Assembly (NCBI GenBank): GCA_023238725.1
Contig: CM041536.1
Location: 11,197,771 to 11,261,770 of the forward strand
From: Scortum barcoo
Taxonomy: Eukaryota; Chordata; Actinopteri; Centrarchiformes; Terapontidae
Direction of reading: 5' to 3'
DNA length: 64,000 bases
Made by a program: the position numbers and the translations under genes
Notes under the pieces: model-generated
Told to the model about the DNA's origin: nothing
What the model saw: the letters and a program-made list of their open reading frames with translations, nothing else
Database searches by the model: none
Part shown: piece by piece, positions 1-19,170 of the stretch
Layout of the letters: the number at the start of each line of letters is the position of its first letter
Numbering within the stretch: position 1 is the first letter of the stretch

Positions 1-5736
<5,736 letters not shown>

Positions 5737-8700
5737 ATTACACACCCCTGCAGCCTGGGAGCTGCTGGCAGAACTCAACTGGAAACTGGGGTTGTTTAAT
5801 ATGTGCCATATATGGATCTCATATCTGCTTGAATCTAGGCTAAATGTTTAGCATTCAGCTCAGAAACATGGCGCAGAAAAACCTGAGCTAAGCAGACATT
5901 TCTTTATTTTGACGTGAATGTTGTAAACTTTAGGAGATGTAACTGGGCTAATGTGATCCTCCCTCTCCCTTCTCGCAATCTGATTATGTGCATTTGTATT
6001 CAAATATCTTGCCAATATGAAAGTATGAACCTTTTAAAAGCCCAAGCATTTTTTCTTTTTTTCCGCTACGCTGGCTGCTTTTTGCTGCCTTTGAAGCCCA
6101 CACACCTTGTCCATGGCGCTGCTCCCTGCAGCTGCTGTGGAATAACAGCAATGTTACAGTCCATCCCACAGGGCGAGACTCACCACAGGTCTATAAGACA
6201 TATGGGCTCTTTGTCAGCCTCCACAGCAATAAGGGGACAGATCAGTGTTTGATTTTAGAAAATCCACAGCAGGCTCCAACATCTACCTGGGGGAACTTGG
6301 GGGAAGGGCCGGCTAATTATGCCTCTCCTGCCAGGATCACAAGCCTCTAAGATAGACGCTTGTGTTTCACTTCAGCTTGTTAAAGAACAAGAAGTTAAAC
6401 TTTTTAGGGCTCATAAACTAGTAGTAATTTAGGTGAGGGCCACCTGTCTGTTTACATTGGGAGCCTCTCTTGCGTTGATTGTGTGATAATGTTATCTCAT
6501 GTCAGGTTACGGCACATAAAGTCCCCTTGTGTCAGAGCGTGACACAGGTGTGCTTTCTCTTGCAGGATTTTCCGCTAGTGCTTCCAGAGTGTCATTCTGT
6601 TTATTACCCACAATCACACCATTAGTCCATGTGGGGTTGAAAAGCGAAGCACAAAGGGGTGCTGAGATGTTACTGACAATGTAGCCTTAAAGTCAATTTG
6701 TATCGTTCAACTGATCCAGCATCCTCCGGCGATCATAACCGGTTTGCGTGAAAATTGTAGCGATGGTTCCTGGACAGCTTAAACGCATGCTTCTTACATT
6801 GATGAATTTACTTGTCTGAACAGCTTCTGCATGTCTGACTGAATAATAGCCTTTGCCTTTTAGCAGCAGATCAAATGTACATGTTGTAGACTGTTATTTT
6901 TACTCCTCAGAGTGGAAAAACAATTAGACAGCAAAGAGCGTGCGCCTCACTGCCTCATGATTTTTTCATGCTACTTTATGAAATTTTTAGCCCACTGCCA
7001 CTTTAGAAGTGCGCTCCTCGAGACAGCATTCACGGGTCACTGCGCTAAACACAGCCTCTGTCCTTTGGGCAAACAGTCGGTCAATGCCAGCCGATGTGTC
7101 ACGGCCACAAGCAAACCACGCTACCATTACTGTGGACGGGATGTGCTGCATTTTATAAGCTCCTCAAGAGGGAACTCTTAAGAAGCTATGGTTTTCTAAG
7201 AAGAAATGAGCAAAAATAGATATAAGGTGCTATTTTCTTTGCTGTAGAATTTCTTTGCTAATAGTTATTAGGGGAAACACATGCACACCATGAAGCATAA
7301 TTCCTTTTTTCCCTAATCCTTACCTCGCTGCATATTCTTTTTTCTTTGAAGCTTTGGGGAAAAAGGACAATCCACTGCATAGGAAAGCTGGCCGCTGTTT
7401 AACCATTTGAAGTATATTAAAGGAGGTTTGATATTTTCATGAAAATGTATTTCAGTCCTAACGTTTCTGACGGTGGAATCCAGGGATCACCTTCACACGT
7501 GTTTGTCAGAGATAGCACAGGCACGCCAGGTGTCTCCAGTATGTGAAATTAAATTGGCTGCAGTGTTCATTGATTTAAGCTGCTATAAAAAAAAGAGTAC
7601 AGAGGCTCTTAGGGACCATGTTTTTTTTTTTTTTTCTTTTTTCAGTCGAACATCAGGTGATCTTGGATGGCCTCCCACTGATTTGTCAGCTGTCCCACGT
7701 CAGGACGACAACAGAGTCGCCCAACCTAATCTTGACCACCTGGGTGTGACGCTCAAATCTGTAAAGTGTTTGAGGCAAAAACAGACAGCTCAGGCATTTC
7801 TCCAAGAGTTTGCGCACCGGAGAAACAGGCCCAGATCATTTTTCCTGATAGCACTACTTGGCAGAAGGTAGATCCCATGTGAAATTCCTCAGCACCAGTG
7901 TCAAAGCCAAAGCAATTTTGTGGGTGTCTTTGAAAACCCCTGGGTGTGTAGAGGTTCTCTTGGCTTAAACTGTCAAGCCATACAGTAAAAGAAAAATCAT
8001 CCGTCTTCTAAACGGGTGGTTCAGCTGGCGGCTCCAAACCGGTGCTGTAACTGGACAGATGACAAAACAGGATTTAACGCAAATAAAGCAGCATTTAGAT
8101 TAGTTTCTTTAATGCTTAAATAAAATTTAGTCTCAGTCAATAACCGGACATGATCTCATTTGACCTCAGCACATGAAAATGATGCACATAAGAAACAATG
8201 AAGGAGGGGAAAGCCAATGTTGTGAGCAATTACCAAAACCACTTTCGCTTATCTCTGCAGGCAGTTTGGATTTAGACAAGCTGTTTTTTTAATGTAATAA
8301 GGAACAGATGTCCAGCCTTGCTTCTCTTACTCAAAACATCTCTGAGTGAGCTTTCCATACATTTGCCACATCCAGAGCAACCCCTCCACCTCCCTCTCCA
8401 TCTCACCCTCCCACCTCACCCTTGATAATCCACTCTGTATTGCGAGCTTTCAAAACACCCCCTTCAAATACTTGGCCAGCTTTCCATATGTATATATTTA
8501 TTCTGTTGCTTTTGGCCTGAACCAAAAGTCTGTTGTGTTTCCAGGAAGCTTGAGAATTTGCAGACGTTTTGAGATTTTGCAAACTTTGAAAAAAAAAATT
8601 CTCCCACTGTAACAGCTAATTATAATGAATATGTTCTGTAATCCTTTCCTGCTTTGTTCATATCTTCGCCATTTGGTGGATAATATCGATGCAGGTTTCA

Positions 8701-11700
8701 TAGCTTGAAAATGAGTTATGAGTTATATTTTTGCTTTGTTGTATAGGCGCACTCACAAAGACTATGTGACAGAAATCCTGATATTACCTCTTTGTAAAGT
8801 CTTCTTTTAACAATCCGCAACATTCATCTGTGGCAATTTGCCGAACGTTGCTTCGGTTGCCTCTACAGGTGATTAGCACTGCAGTCACACAGTCACTCAG
8901 CCTCACAGGACTGCTGTACGTGCATCTCCAAGACAAGTGCAAACTCGACTCTTTTAAACTCAGCTCACATGCAAGTGTTTAAAAAAAAGCAGAAGAGCAG
9001 TGATGTGTTTCACCATAAATATCCCAGCTGTGGTCACTCCTGTGGTCCTGTTACAGTAGTAGAGAGCACTAAATGGGCTGTTTATTTATAACTGTTATGT
9101 TGCGGTTGGCTGATGGAGATATGCTTCCCCTGCTAACACTGCAGTGCATGCTTGGGCGCATTACTCACAATTTCATCACCACCCCCCAAATTAATACTCA
9201 AGACAGCATCAGCAGTATCTGCTTGAGCAAGACGGTTGTCATCAGTTTTCCAGAGTTCAGAGAGCTGAAAGTAAACTCTCCACTGGTGTTTTTACTATTC
9301 TGAACTTGTTGTCTGTAAGTGCTCCATGAGCAGGTTCGCCGAGAAGCTTCTGTATTACAGTCTTCATTTTTTGTGTGTTTTCAGCCTTAAATCATAATCA
9401 ACCATCTTAGATCGTTTTGACCTCTCCATGTTGCCGATGTCTCTGCGACCACATTCATCCCCACACAATTGTCTCAGATCCATCATGTTTTGTGGTGTAA
9501 ACCTATTGACTTGTGTTTCTTCAGGGACCTAATCTTGGACCGCTTCCAAGCGGCTCAGTTTCCATCCTCTCCCCATCTTTCCTCTGTCTCCCATAAATCA
9601 ATGTGATGTAATTGCATAAACTCCCTTTCCCACAGCTCGGGGCTGGAGGCAGAGTATTCTCAGAGTGAAAGTGTTTCACTCGGGCCAGTTAACCTGAACC
9701 CACTGATTCCCACAACTCTGATGTCCCTGGCTTGTGAAAATTTTATTCTGGCCTTTAAATACCTCTGTTTGCAGTGAGTTTTCTTTCATTGGTAATGTTG
9801 GGAAATGTTTGATGTTTCATGTATTGTTTTTCCAAGCAGCAGGGCTATGGAAGTTATCTTTCTCACAGCTGGTACTGACTGTTTACATCTGGCTAATACA
9901 CTCTAAGCTCAGCAGATTAAATCTCATTTCTCTGAGTGCTTTTTGTGTTGAGCCAAGCATGATTTCTCCTGACGTCTTCCCGCTTGTGGCTCCCTCAGCT
10001 TATATCGAAGGAATGTTTCTTAAAGCACTCATGCGTTTTCACAAGATTGTACCATGGAAAATGTCCCACCCTCTTTTTCCACATTTCAGTCCCTCCTGGC
10101 TTCCTCTTGGGATGTGCTCACAGGCAGGATATCTCCTCAAAGGACATCTTTTAACTCTTCTCCTGGTAGTAGTGAGCATAGAGTGAACCAATGTGAAAAG
10201 CAGTGTATCTCAATGCTTTCCTCACACGTTTCAGAGTTCCTCTTTATCCTGGTTTCATCTTCCACTGCTCCAGTAATCCTCCTGCCATCCGTCTCACCCT
10301 GTTCAGCTGAAGAACACGGGTGATAAAACCTTTTTTTTCCTCCTCCTGCAGAAACACATTTTAAGGCTATTTGGCCATTAGTGGGAGCATATTTGACAGT
10401 GTGAGAGACAAAACCATTTTCACTGCTCCCTCTCTCTGTGATGTTGTGAGTTTGTCACAGTTTGTTACCTGCTATCACCACAGCCACCGTATACAGGCTG
10501 ACACAGATGAAGGATTCAGAGGGATTTGGGGTTCTCTGGCACATGTGCAGCTTTATGAGGAGGTCCCAGTGTGGAGCCCCTCTGGGCTGAGGAAATGATC
10601 CAGATGCAAAGCTTCTGGCTCTCGTAACCCAGTGGGACACCTGCCCTGCTGCTCTTGTACAGCCCCCTGCAAAATCCACAGAGACAAAAAGACATAGACT
10701 GCCATCTCTCTCAGCAACTCTGTTATAAAGTACTGTTGCATACTGATTTTCCATGCAGCTTATGTGATACTTGTGTATTGGCTTTCAGTCTTGTAATGGA
10801 ACACAATTATTGCCGCACTCAAGTCAAACAGTGTTTGCACTCAGTCTCCTAAATGCATCTGAATGTAAACTCTTAAACAAGTCTATTGTGGGAATTAACA
10901 CAGTTTAAATTGTTTCACCGTAGTTAATACTCATCAAAGATAATTAGCAACACAAGACTTATTTCTTTTTTCCAGGGGTTCGATAGATAGGAAAACTTGT
11001 TGGAACCAAACAAACAATTACAACATAACATGTGTCGGTGTCACAGAGTTGCTAAATGGAGGAGGAACCCGTCTAAGTTAGAATCAATGTTGTTTTTTTT
11101 TCTCTGTAAAATGCCCTCTAAACTAAAGTTAATAGTTAGTACATCAGTCAGTCAGTCGGTACTACTGTTTATTTACTATTTATTACTCAGTGCATTAGGC
11201 TGCAAGAAATGTATTTTAGCACGTGCATAATTGCCTGTATAAGATCAAATCCTTTTTGCCTGATTTATTTCAAGGTCTCTGTGCTGTGAACTAGTCAACA
11301 TGGTGTTTGAGAGAGATTCTGGCTCTATTACTGCAACAATTAACATTGCCATGACAGAGTTGTGAAATCCAAAATACCACCAAACCTTGGATATAAACTG
11401 GGCAGTAATCCTGCCATCTGCCTCCATGTTTGTTTATACTTTTGTATAGTAATTTGACCCACATGTTTGTGCTCATAAACAAAGGAAGTGAGTGCGCTGT
11501 CAGACCAGCATTCACAGTGTTGTTTTACCTCATCTGAACATGGCTGAAAACAACAATTCTATGCCTCAAATTAAAAATATTTATTTTGGAATCAATCAAT
11601 CAGTCAGCTTCAGATACTCACCACTATTGTCAGAATTTCAGAATGATGTGTGAGTAAAGAAGTTGGCTTTTCTGAGTGTGCTCAGGAAGGTATGCAGTGA

Positions 11701-11993
11701 AAACCATCAGCAATGGGAACCAGACCCTCTGGGCCTCAGATTTTGGGCTGAACTGATGTTGTAACTACCAGGCAGCAATCCAAGTGTCCCTTGGCCTATT
11801 TTTTGTTATATTGTCTTTATGGGGATTTATATTTTAAACTAATCCTAGTGGTGTCAGAGTTTTTGTTTGTCGTTTGCATTGCCATGTGATGTGTAAGTGA
11901 TTGCCAAGTGGTCATGGAGCAAAATTTAGATTAACAAAAGCAAAACATCACTGCTTTGGCATAGATTTTCATGCATTTTAGCTATTCCAGTTA
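5737..11993. other. non-coding stretch, no gene seen
   Basis: No supported exon on either strand. Open frames in this stretch have no recognisable domains and no paired splice signals. There are homopolymer runs (for example T-run about 7621-7635) but no clear mobile element. Confidence 0.5.
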
Positions 11994-12180
11994 GGATAGA
12001 TAGATAGATAGATAGAGATACTTTATTGATCTCCAAGAGAAATTCACATTTCCAGAGCAGCATTGAAAGGTAGAAACTTAAGGGCATGCAGTAAGTACAG
12101 TAAGATGCAAAAAGAAACTATAATAAAATAAAATAAAATACAAGGTAAAAGTACAATGTGAAATAACATAAGTTAGGGAG
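11994..12180 (-). mobile_element. 3' end of a non-LTR retrotransposon with GATA/TATC tail
   Basis: Read on the minus strand, AT-rich sequence leads into GATCAATAAAGTATC, followed by a TATC tetranucleotide tail (12020-11995 on the plus strand). This 3' terminal motif with a tetranucleotide tail is widespread in teleost genomes as a truncated LINE or SINE-like end. The body is degraded and no reverse-transcriptase frame is visible. An AAAAT pentamer run lies at 12121-12140. The family name is not assigned. Confidence 0.6.
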
Positions 12181-12856
12181 TTTTGCTTATAGAGGAGCCC
12201 AAACACAAATGCCTTCTATTGGTTTTAATTATGAGAATAAGTTGCATCTGGTCCCTTTGAGCAAAAAAAATCTGTTTCCACTTCTTGTATATCTTCTGCA
12301 TTGAGACGTTTACCACATTGTTTGTCAGCATACTAAACAACATTATGAGTCTTAAGGAAAGATATTCACAATTACAGGTAATGTAACAGGTAAAGGACAG
12401 TAAAGGCCTGCTGAGTTCTTCTGCTGAGGACCTTTTAGGTAATAGCAATTGCCTTTTTTGTTTCTTTTTCTTTGCTACAGAATCAGATTTGAAAACATAT
12501 ACAGAACCTACTGCTCTATGGTATTTTAACAAAATTGAAATGAGGCCTAGAAATGGTTACCAGATGTGTTCTGAACACATGTTTAAGTTGCTGGTTTGAC
12601 TTATAGGACAACATTGGCCACATATTTCTACATTCAGTGTCTTGTGAAAAATGTAACACCATATGTTTTAGTATATACCATGGATTCCCACTGGATTTCA
12701 GTGTTTCAGGTGTAGCAATATACAATATATAGTCTAAGTGTTGTAGCAGCTTTACTTTGGTAAACTTGGAAAACTTGGAGTCTCTTTTTGTTTACAGTAA
12801 GTAGGTTTTGGGACCAGTCATGTATCTGCAGGTCAACAACAAGTTGACTTTTCTTA

Positions 12857-13170
12857 AGCTGAAATGATTAGTCTGTCAATCAAATGGCAGACACCATTTT
12901 TCTTCTTCAATTATATATTTTACAAGCAATTTAATTAATTCAATCTATTAATCATTAAAGCATAAATGCTAAAAAATCTGTAGTTCCCTCTTCTAAATTT
13001 TCATTATTTGCTACTTTTAATTTATGTGATACTCAACTTTAATTTTGGTTTGGTTTTGTTCTTTAGAAAAATTTGTCATTTAGCATAGAAATTTTATACA
13101 CCAAATGATTTATCTAGTAAATTACAATCAGCTTGTTAATCCATAATGAAAACAATCATTTGTTGCAGTT
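12857..13170. repeat. interspersed repeat of the GCTGCAAC...GTTGCAG family, copy 1
   Basis: It starts GCTGAAATGATTAGTCTGTC and ends near AACAATCATTTGTTGCAG. Internal segments (CATTAAAGCATAAATGC; TTTTCATTATTTGCT; GTGATACTCAACTTTAATTT) match a degenerate teleost repeat that I recognise. Further copies lie at 33300-33560, 44684-45019 and 48920-49211. There is no coding capacity. It is probably a non-autonomous DNA element. Confidence 0.5.
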
Positions 13171-16100
13171 CTACTTTAGTTACATTTTTAATAAAAACAT
13201 TTCATTATCCCATCTATCTTTTGACTTTGACTTGAATTTGACTTTCCTACAAATCTGGTGTGTTGTCTTTTGTGCACTTGCGATTTTTTAGCTGAGGAAA
13301 ACATCCAACAAGGTAGGACTCTATGCAAGTTTCCCCTTTGTGTAGGCAGCCTGGATCTTCATCTCAATTCCTCTCTAAGTTGGAAGCTCTGTGAGCTGTA
13401 AGCTGCGTGATTCGCAAGCTTTACTGGGCTTTAGGATTTAACTGGGATGGAAATGGTTATCATGCGGCTGTTCGTCAGCTCGCAGGGCCTGTGGGTGGGG
13501 GAGTCAGTGAACAAACTGACGAGAGTTTAACAACCCCAGCCCCCTCTGTGTATGGAGTAATGAACTCTTACCTTGGTTTGGAAGGGTGCACTGCTGGTAT
13601 CCTTGCTGTGTTTTTGTAACCCTCACTAAAAAAGCCTTGCTCTTAATTGTATCCCACGGGGCCCCTGAGCTCTCAGTATTCACAGCCTTTCCTGTCCCTC
13701 ATACTGATCCTCCCCCCTTTCCAACCTTAGCCCCATCATGCCAATTCGACAGGTCTTTCCTCTTTAATCGCTCGACTTCAAAGCGGTGTTGTGATGCCCC
13801 CCCCCACCCCCCCGGGCCCCTGGCTCCTCAGGGACAAGATGGGGACTAGTCTTTGGGGCCTGGGAAGTAGTAGGGTGAAAGTGTATGAGGCGGCTAGTTA
13901 GGCCTTAGGTTAGACAGGCACGGGTTAAAGAAAATAACAACAAGTCAGTTTGGGTCCTGGTCTTCATCATGGTCTCACCAGAGAAAACTTGGTGTTGTGT
14001 AATCATAGAAGTAGGTTACAGATGTTTAAAAGGCTCTGAGTAAGACACTTCTCAATGTTCTTTGATGAGGGCATCTTGTGAGAGGTGCCAGAGGAACCTG
14101 CTACAAAGAGAGGAGGCCTGGCTAATGTTTGCCACTGGCTTGCCAAAGAGGTGGACACAGTGTCAGCTTTCATCAGCGTCAAAACAGCAGCCTCCAAAAC
14201 ACCATTTCCAGGGGCTGCATTTCTATCAGGTTTCCATTTAAACTAAAACGATTAACACAGAGAAAACAGATGACTGCATAATGAGCTCTATCTGCATCTT
14301 CTAGCCAGAATAATTGTCTACTCCAAATGAGTGAACACATTCCTGCCCGATGTGTAACCCCAAGAGCACCTACTGTAGTGAGGAGAACAAAGAAAACAGT
14401 GGGTTTGCTCTGGCCAGAGGGGAGAGAGTGAGTGATTAATTGAGCGATGCCCTCTGATCAGAGTGGGGATTGTTTCTCCATCGCGGTGGTTTATCTTTAT
14501 CTCTGGCGGTTGACTCGCACTGTTAGATCAATAAATCCAGATGGGCTAAGGCGATGATTCTGCCTCAGTATTGCCCTCATTAAAGAGGCTGTTCAGGAGA
14601 TATATGGCTGCCAGCAGTTGCCCTCTTTCTCATTTCTGTAATACTATCTCATGATGTATATGGGCTCTGTCAGAACTGGAGAGCACCAGGGAGAGCTGAC
14701 ATTCTGAGCTGTAGATTTTTCTTTTTAGTAAGTGTGTTTGTAAAGGTTTCGGGACATAAAAGGCCTGATAGGTCATTATCTCTAAATTTGAAGTTTCCTC
14801 TACAGCTCAGAGGTTTGCTTTTGTCAACACTGGTGAGAAACTGAGGACAAACCAAGCTGCTAGGTGTAGATGGAAGAAAAGTCACTTCCTCTCCCTTGTT
14901 TTTCATGTCCATTTCCTGTCCCCAAAGGATCTGTTGCTGATCAGACTCCCTGCTGTTGGCTGACCCGTGACATTTCAGTCAAGGTTGCCCAACCGATTGG
15001 CAGGATGCGGGCACTTATGGAGGCAGAGAGAAAAAACAAATGACAAGTCCCTTGCCAATAGCACATACATAGTAATGGTTGGGGTATGCTTGAAAGGAAC
15101 AAGTTTATGCAATGTATTGCCAGACCATATCTGTTTATGGCTGTTGTGAAGATGTAAAGGTCAAGGGGCAAGAAAAATTGCCCAAATGAGGATAACAATG
15201 CACACTTCCAGAGAGTCACTCCTCATGGTCTTACTCTTGGATGTTCACAAGTGTAATAGAAGCGGCTGTCTGAAGTTGAAATCCTTCCTACTCTTTCATC
15301 AGTGCACCAGAGGTCTTCATGGCTCCAAATATTGGGCCCTGATCCAAAAAGGACCTGTGGAAAACCTACCCAAACCCAGTGTGCATTCAGCCATTTTTAA
15401 ATAGAGAGAGACCCAATCTGAAGGGGAGTACAGTCAGACCTAACCTGAGAATACCCGAGAGGATAATTAGATGAAAAATACGACCTGAACAGCAGTGCAC
15501 CAACAACAAAATATTCTATAGCCAACTTGGTGACAGAAGGCAGTCATTTTCTAACCAATTTCATATCTGTCAATCAAATTCCCAAAACTAATTGTCATTT
15601 AATAGCATAAATCTTTTTCATTAGGACACTGATTTCCTAAAATCATGCAGCAATTAGAACGAATTGATTAGAACGAATACTGAATACGAATATGTGCATA
15701 ATTTGTACTGGTCCAACCCTGGGTGGTCTCTGCTCCTATACTCAGAACTGAGAAAACATGTGAAGACCTCTACTCTGCACTCCTTTTGCTGTGTGAAGTG
15801 GATATACGTGAAGTGGATAAGTTTCAGCAGTGGGACACAGCTCCCCCAAATACCAAGGTCGGACACTGTTTGACGATGGAAAGGAGCACTTTGTCTGAAC
15901 AACTAGACACTTCAGTTTCCTCTGCTCTTTCTGTAGTGAATCTGACTGTGGGGGATAACAACAGAGCATACTGTACATAGAAGCGCATAATTTATAATGC
16001 GCCACTGTGTTACACACAGGATAGATGTTGGTGATGCAATGATATTGTCAGAGCCTGAAATATCAGTAGAGGCTAATCAATTAGTGGCTGCCTTGATGTT

Positions 16101-18840
16101 TAAATTGCCCACAGTGCTCGTGAGCTTAAATGTCAATGACTAGTTGGCGAGAGAGATTTATTTAAAAGGAAACCATTGAGCGGATGTAGATGAAACCTTT
16201 TCTCTAGTGTTGAGTCGTTCCCCGCTTTGTTGGACCCTCAGTGGCCTGGCCTTTATAGTCTCCCTCGAGTGTTCGTCCCATTGTTGTGCTTTCTCTGCCG
16301 TCTGCGCTGATCTCTCTTCTCACCCCCATAACCGATTCAATGAGGCTCTGCAATTCTATTGGTGCTCCACTTTCCTGTGAAAAGGTTTCCATGGAAACCA
16401 AAAAATAATGCAGACCCTCACCACTGTTGCTCTCCACCAGCTAATAGCTCTCTAAACAGGGGTTCAGGAGAGACTACCTCTGCAACAGGCTACAGGATAA
16501 TTTGACCACTCTGCTGCACAGTACCAGATTACAGGCGTGAGGACAGCGATCATATATACGTATCTGCTGCTGTTGTGCTACACTGAGACAAAATTGAAAG
16601 GGACTGCAGTGTTGCACTGCTTGGGGATATGTTTGCTAAGCCATATGGTGCATATTCCCTAAATGGCTCCTTCAAACAGGCTCCATCCTCTGGCTCCCCA
16701 TGCATGGGAAGCCACTGTGGAGATGTTATTGATTCCCTGAGCATGTGCTTTGTACTGTCTGAATTTAAGGCACTGTGATAAGGGAGTGTATCATTCCAGT
16801 GCATCTCGCCACTTCTCAGATTTGTCCATTTCCTCACTGAGGCTCTGATTGCCTTTTCTAGATGTAATCAGAGCCCTGTATTCTGTATGGGGGAGGGTGT
16901 GTTGCTACCACTGTCAGTTGGGTTCTGCATCCTGGTGATTCTGATGTCTGCTGGCAATATGGTGTGTCGGCGGGATGATGTGGCTGGCTCTATCAGCCAG
17001 AATACTCCTGGGATGTTCTCCATCCCCAGCCCCCTGTCAGAATAAGAGTACCCTGTCTGTATTTCACCATCTAATGTGAAAAGAGCTGCATGCTGTTCAT
17101 GCCTTCGTAGGCAGCTCTCGCCATATTTGATGCTGTAGTTGTCAGTGCCAGTGCTTTGAAACCGGCTCCAAAGTATTGTCAGTCACAACTGCGCTGCAGA
17201 CTATTTTTGCACATTGAGGCTGGAATACCAGCAGTTTAATTGGCTCTCATTGCTGTATTGTTATTCTCAGTTGGGAGACACTTGTGGCAAAGCAGTTAAG
17301 AAAAAAGAAAAAAAAGTTTAAAGCGTTTATGCTCATTAGACACACTTGGTTGGAGACGTATTGCACACTGACAGTTAAAGCCAGCGACGTGCGGTAAGAA
17401 AGCAAGGTATTTCTCTTTTAGTGAATAATGCATGAGTTCAGATGCTCATCAAGGTCACGTCAGAAGCTGTATGAGGACTGTGGTGTGTTGGGTCTTCTAA
17501 TAAAAGATAATTAACCAAGTGAGAGGCACACAGACACAGACACAGATTCTTACACCTCAAGGCGGATATTAGAATTTCACCTGCCCACAACACAGTCCTG
17601 CACTGCTACTTTTAAAGGCAGCACTTTTTTTATTCTTTCCCTGTTAATTTTCCTTCCAACAGAGAAGTGAAATACTCATATAGATAAAATAGTGTTGCAG
17701 TCTTAAATTAGCTCACTGCTGGGAGCAAGCGCTTCATACATAATAAATGCAAATGCTGTCATTTTAAATGTCCTGAATATTATTTTCTTTTTAATTTCAA
17801 GCTCACGGTCTTATTCTGCCTAAATGAATTGCGAACAGCAAGACAAATGTGCCACTTTTCTGTCTCCATGCCGGTGCTTCACTGTTTATTCATCTCTTTA
17901 GCTCAGTCCTGACCTCTGCTTCTTCCCTTGTGCTTCTGTCCAACAGCCCATGAAAACAGGAGAGGAGAGAAAACCGAAAGAAGTCATCAGCTTCACCTGA
18001 ACAACGAGGCACAAGCAGATACACATGGTATGGTAGTATTTTATCTATAAAAGAAGCCCACATGGCTTTGGGAGAAAAAAAAACACCACAACTTTTATCT
18101 GCAGCGCATATTCCCGTGTGAAACACATTTCTTCCCTTAGTTTTCCCTCAGCCTCTGTAATGTGGGGGTGTTGCCATGAATGATTTCCACCAAATCCAGC
18201 AGTGATTCCACTCCAGCAGACACATGTTAAATCAGGGAGAGTAACGGCAGAAAGAGCTTGTTGACAGACTCTTTTCACTGAGATGCTGACAGCACAGGCG
18301 CAAAGCCATTGTTGCTATTAACAGGAGGCACAGCGCTGGCGAGAGCCGGTGCGTGAAGCTGGTCCTGTGAACAGACAGACAAGTGCTTTTGTCCCTTTAC
18401 CATCACAGCAGGCCAGTACCGGTCTTTGTTAGCTTCTGATTTGCATTGGCATTTGTAACATTAGTATTCCAGGCACGGCTGAGCAGCAGACATGTATAGA
18501 TTGAGAGGTTAAAGAGGAGTTTAGACCCAGACACATCAGCTGTAATCAGTCATAGCACATAACCATAAAAGCAATCAGACAAATAGATGTGTGTGTTACA
18601 TTTGCAAGTGGCACATAACATTCAAACCAGATTCTTTAGCCATTTTTAAGTTTACAAGAACTGACTTAAAGGCTAATTCTGTTTCATTTACAATTTTGGT
18701 ATTGTTCTTTTGAGTTTTGGACAAAAGTTCATTGGTAACAGTGGGATTGTACTCACTTAATGGTACCAGGAGACACTGCAACAGTGCTAAACAGGAGAAA
18801 CACGATCAAAAGACCATTTGGAGGAGAAATGATAGATTAT
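13171..18840. other. non-coding stretch, no gene seen
   Basis: No supported exon. Notable items are a C-run (about 13797-13812) and a 16-bp perfect palindrome fitting an RFX/X-box site (16384-16399, listed separately). Confidence 0.5.
16384..16399. promoter_or_regulatory. palindromic RFX-type X-box
   Basis: GGTTTCCATGGAAACC is a perfect 16-bp palindrome. Its core GTTTCCATGGAAAC fits the RFX-family consensus GTHNYYATRRNAAC at every position. RFX factors regulate ciliary and some immune genes. No gene start is recognised next to it, so a distal role is only a possibility. Confidence 0.5.
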
Positions 18841-19170
18841 TGAAATTGAACGTTTATTCTTGACCTTGGAAGCCGGAGTTAACAAAACAAAATAAATCTC
18901 CCCACAAAGACCTAGTTAAGCTTTTCCTGAGCTTTTCATCACATAGTCCTCCTCAACAGATGGAGTTCTTGTCCATGTTGGTTTAAAACTATGGTTGAAG
19001 TTCTTTCTTTACCTTGGAAACAATTGTTGACTTATCAGAAGGAAAGGAAAATTTTAACACCCAAATGTACTACTGGGCAAACTCCATCTGCTGAGTAAGA
19101 CTCCATGATCTAATTCTAACCTCCAGTGGACCTTGTGTTGAGATTTTGTTGTCAGATTTAAATCAAAATC
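18840..19170. repeat. probable old interspersed repeat with internal inverted repeat
   Basis: An imperfect inverted pair is visible: CAACAGATGGAGTTC (18954-18968) against AAACTCCATCTGCTG (about 19079-19093). The surrounding wording (ACATAGTCCTCCTCAACAGA; CCAGTGGACCTTGTGTTG) resembles a teleost repeat I have seen. This rests on memory and the inverted pair only. No coding capacity. Confidence 0.35.

Noticed and set aside
7888..7910. RE1/REST-like site (TCAGCACCA half)
   Set aside because: The second half-site has too many mismatches to the consensus.
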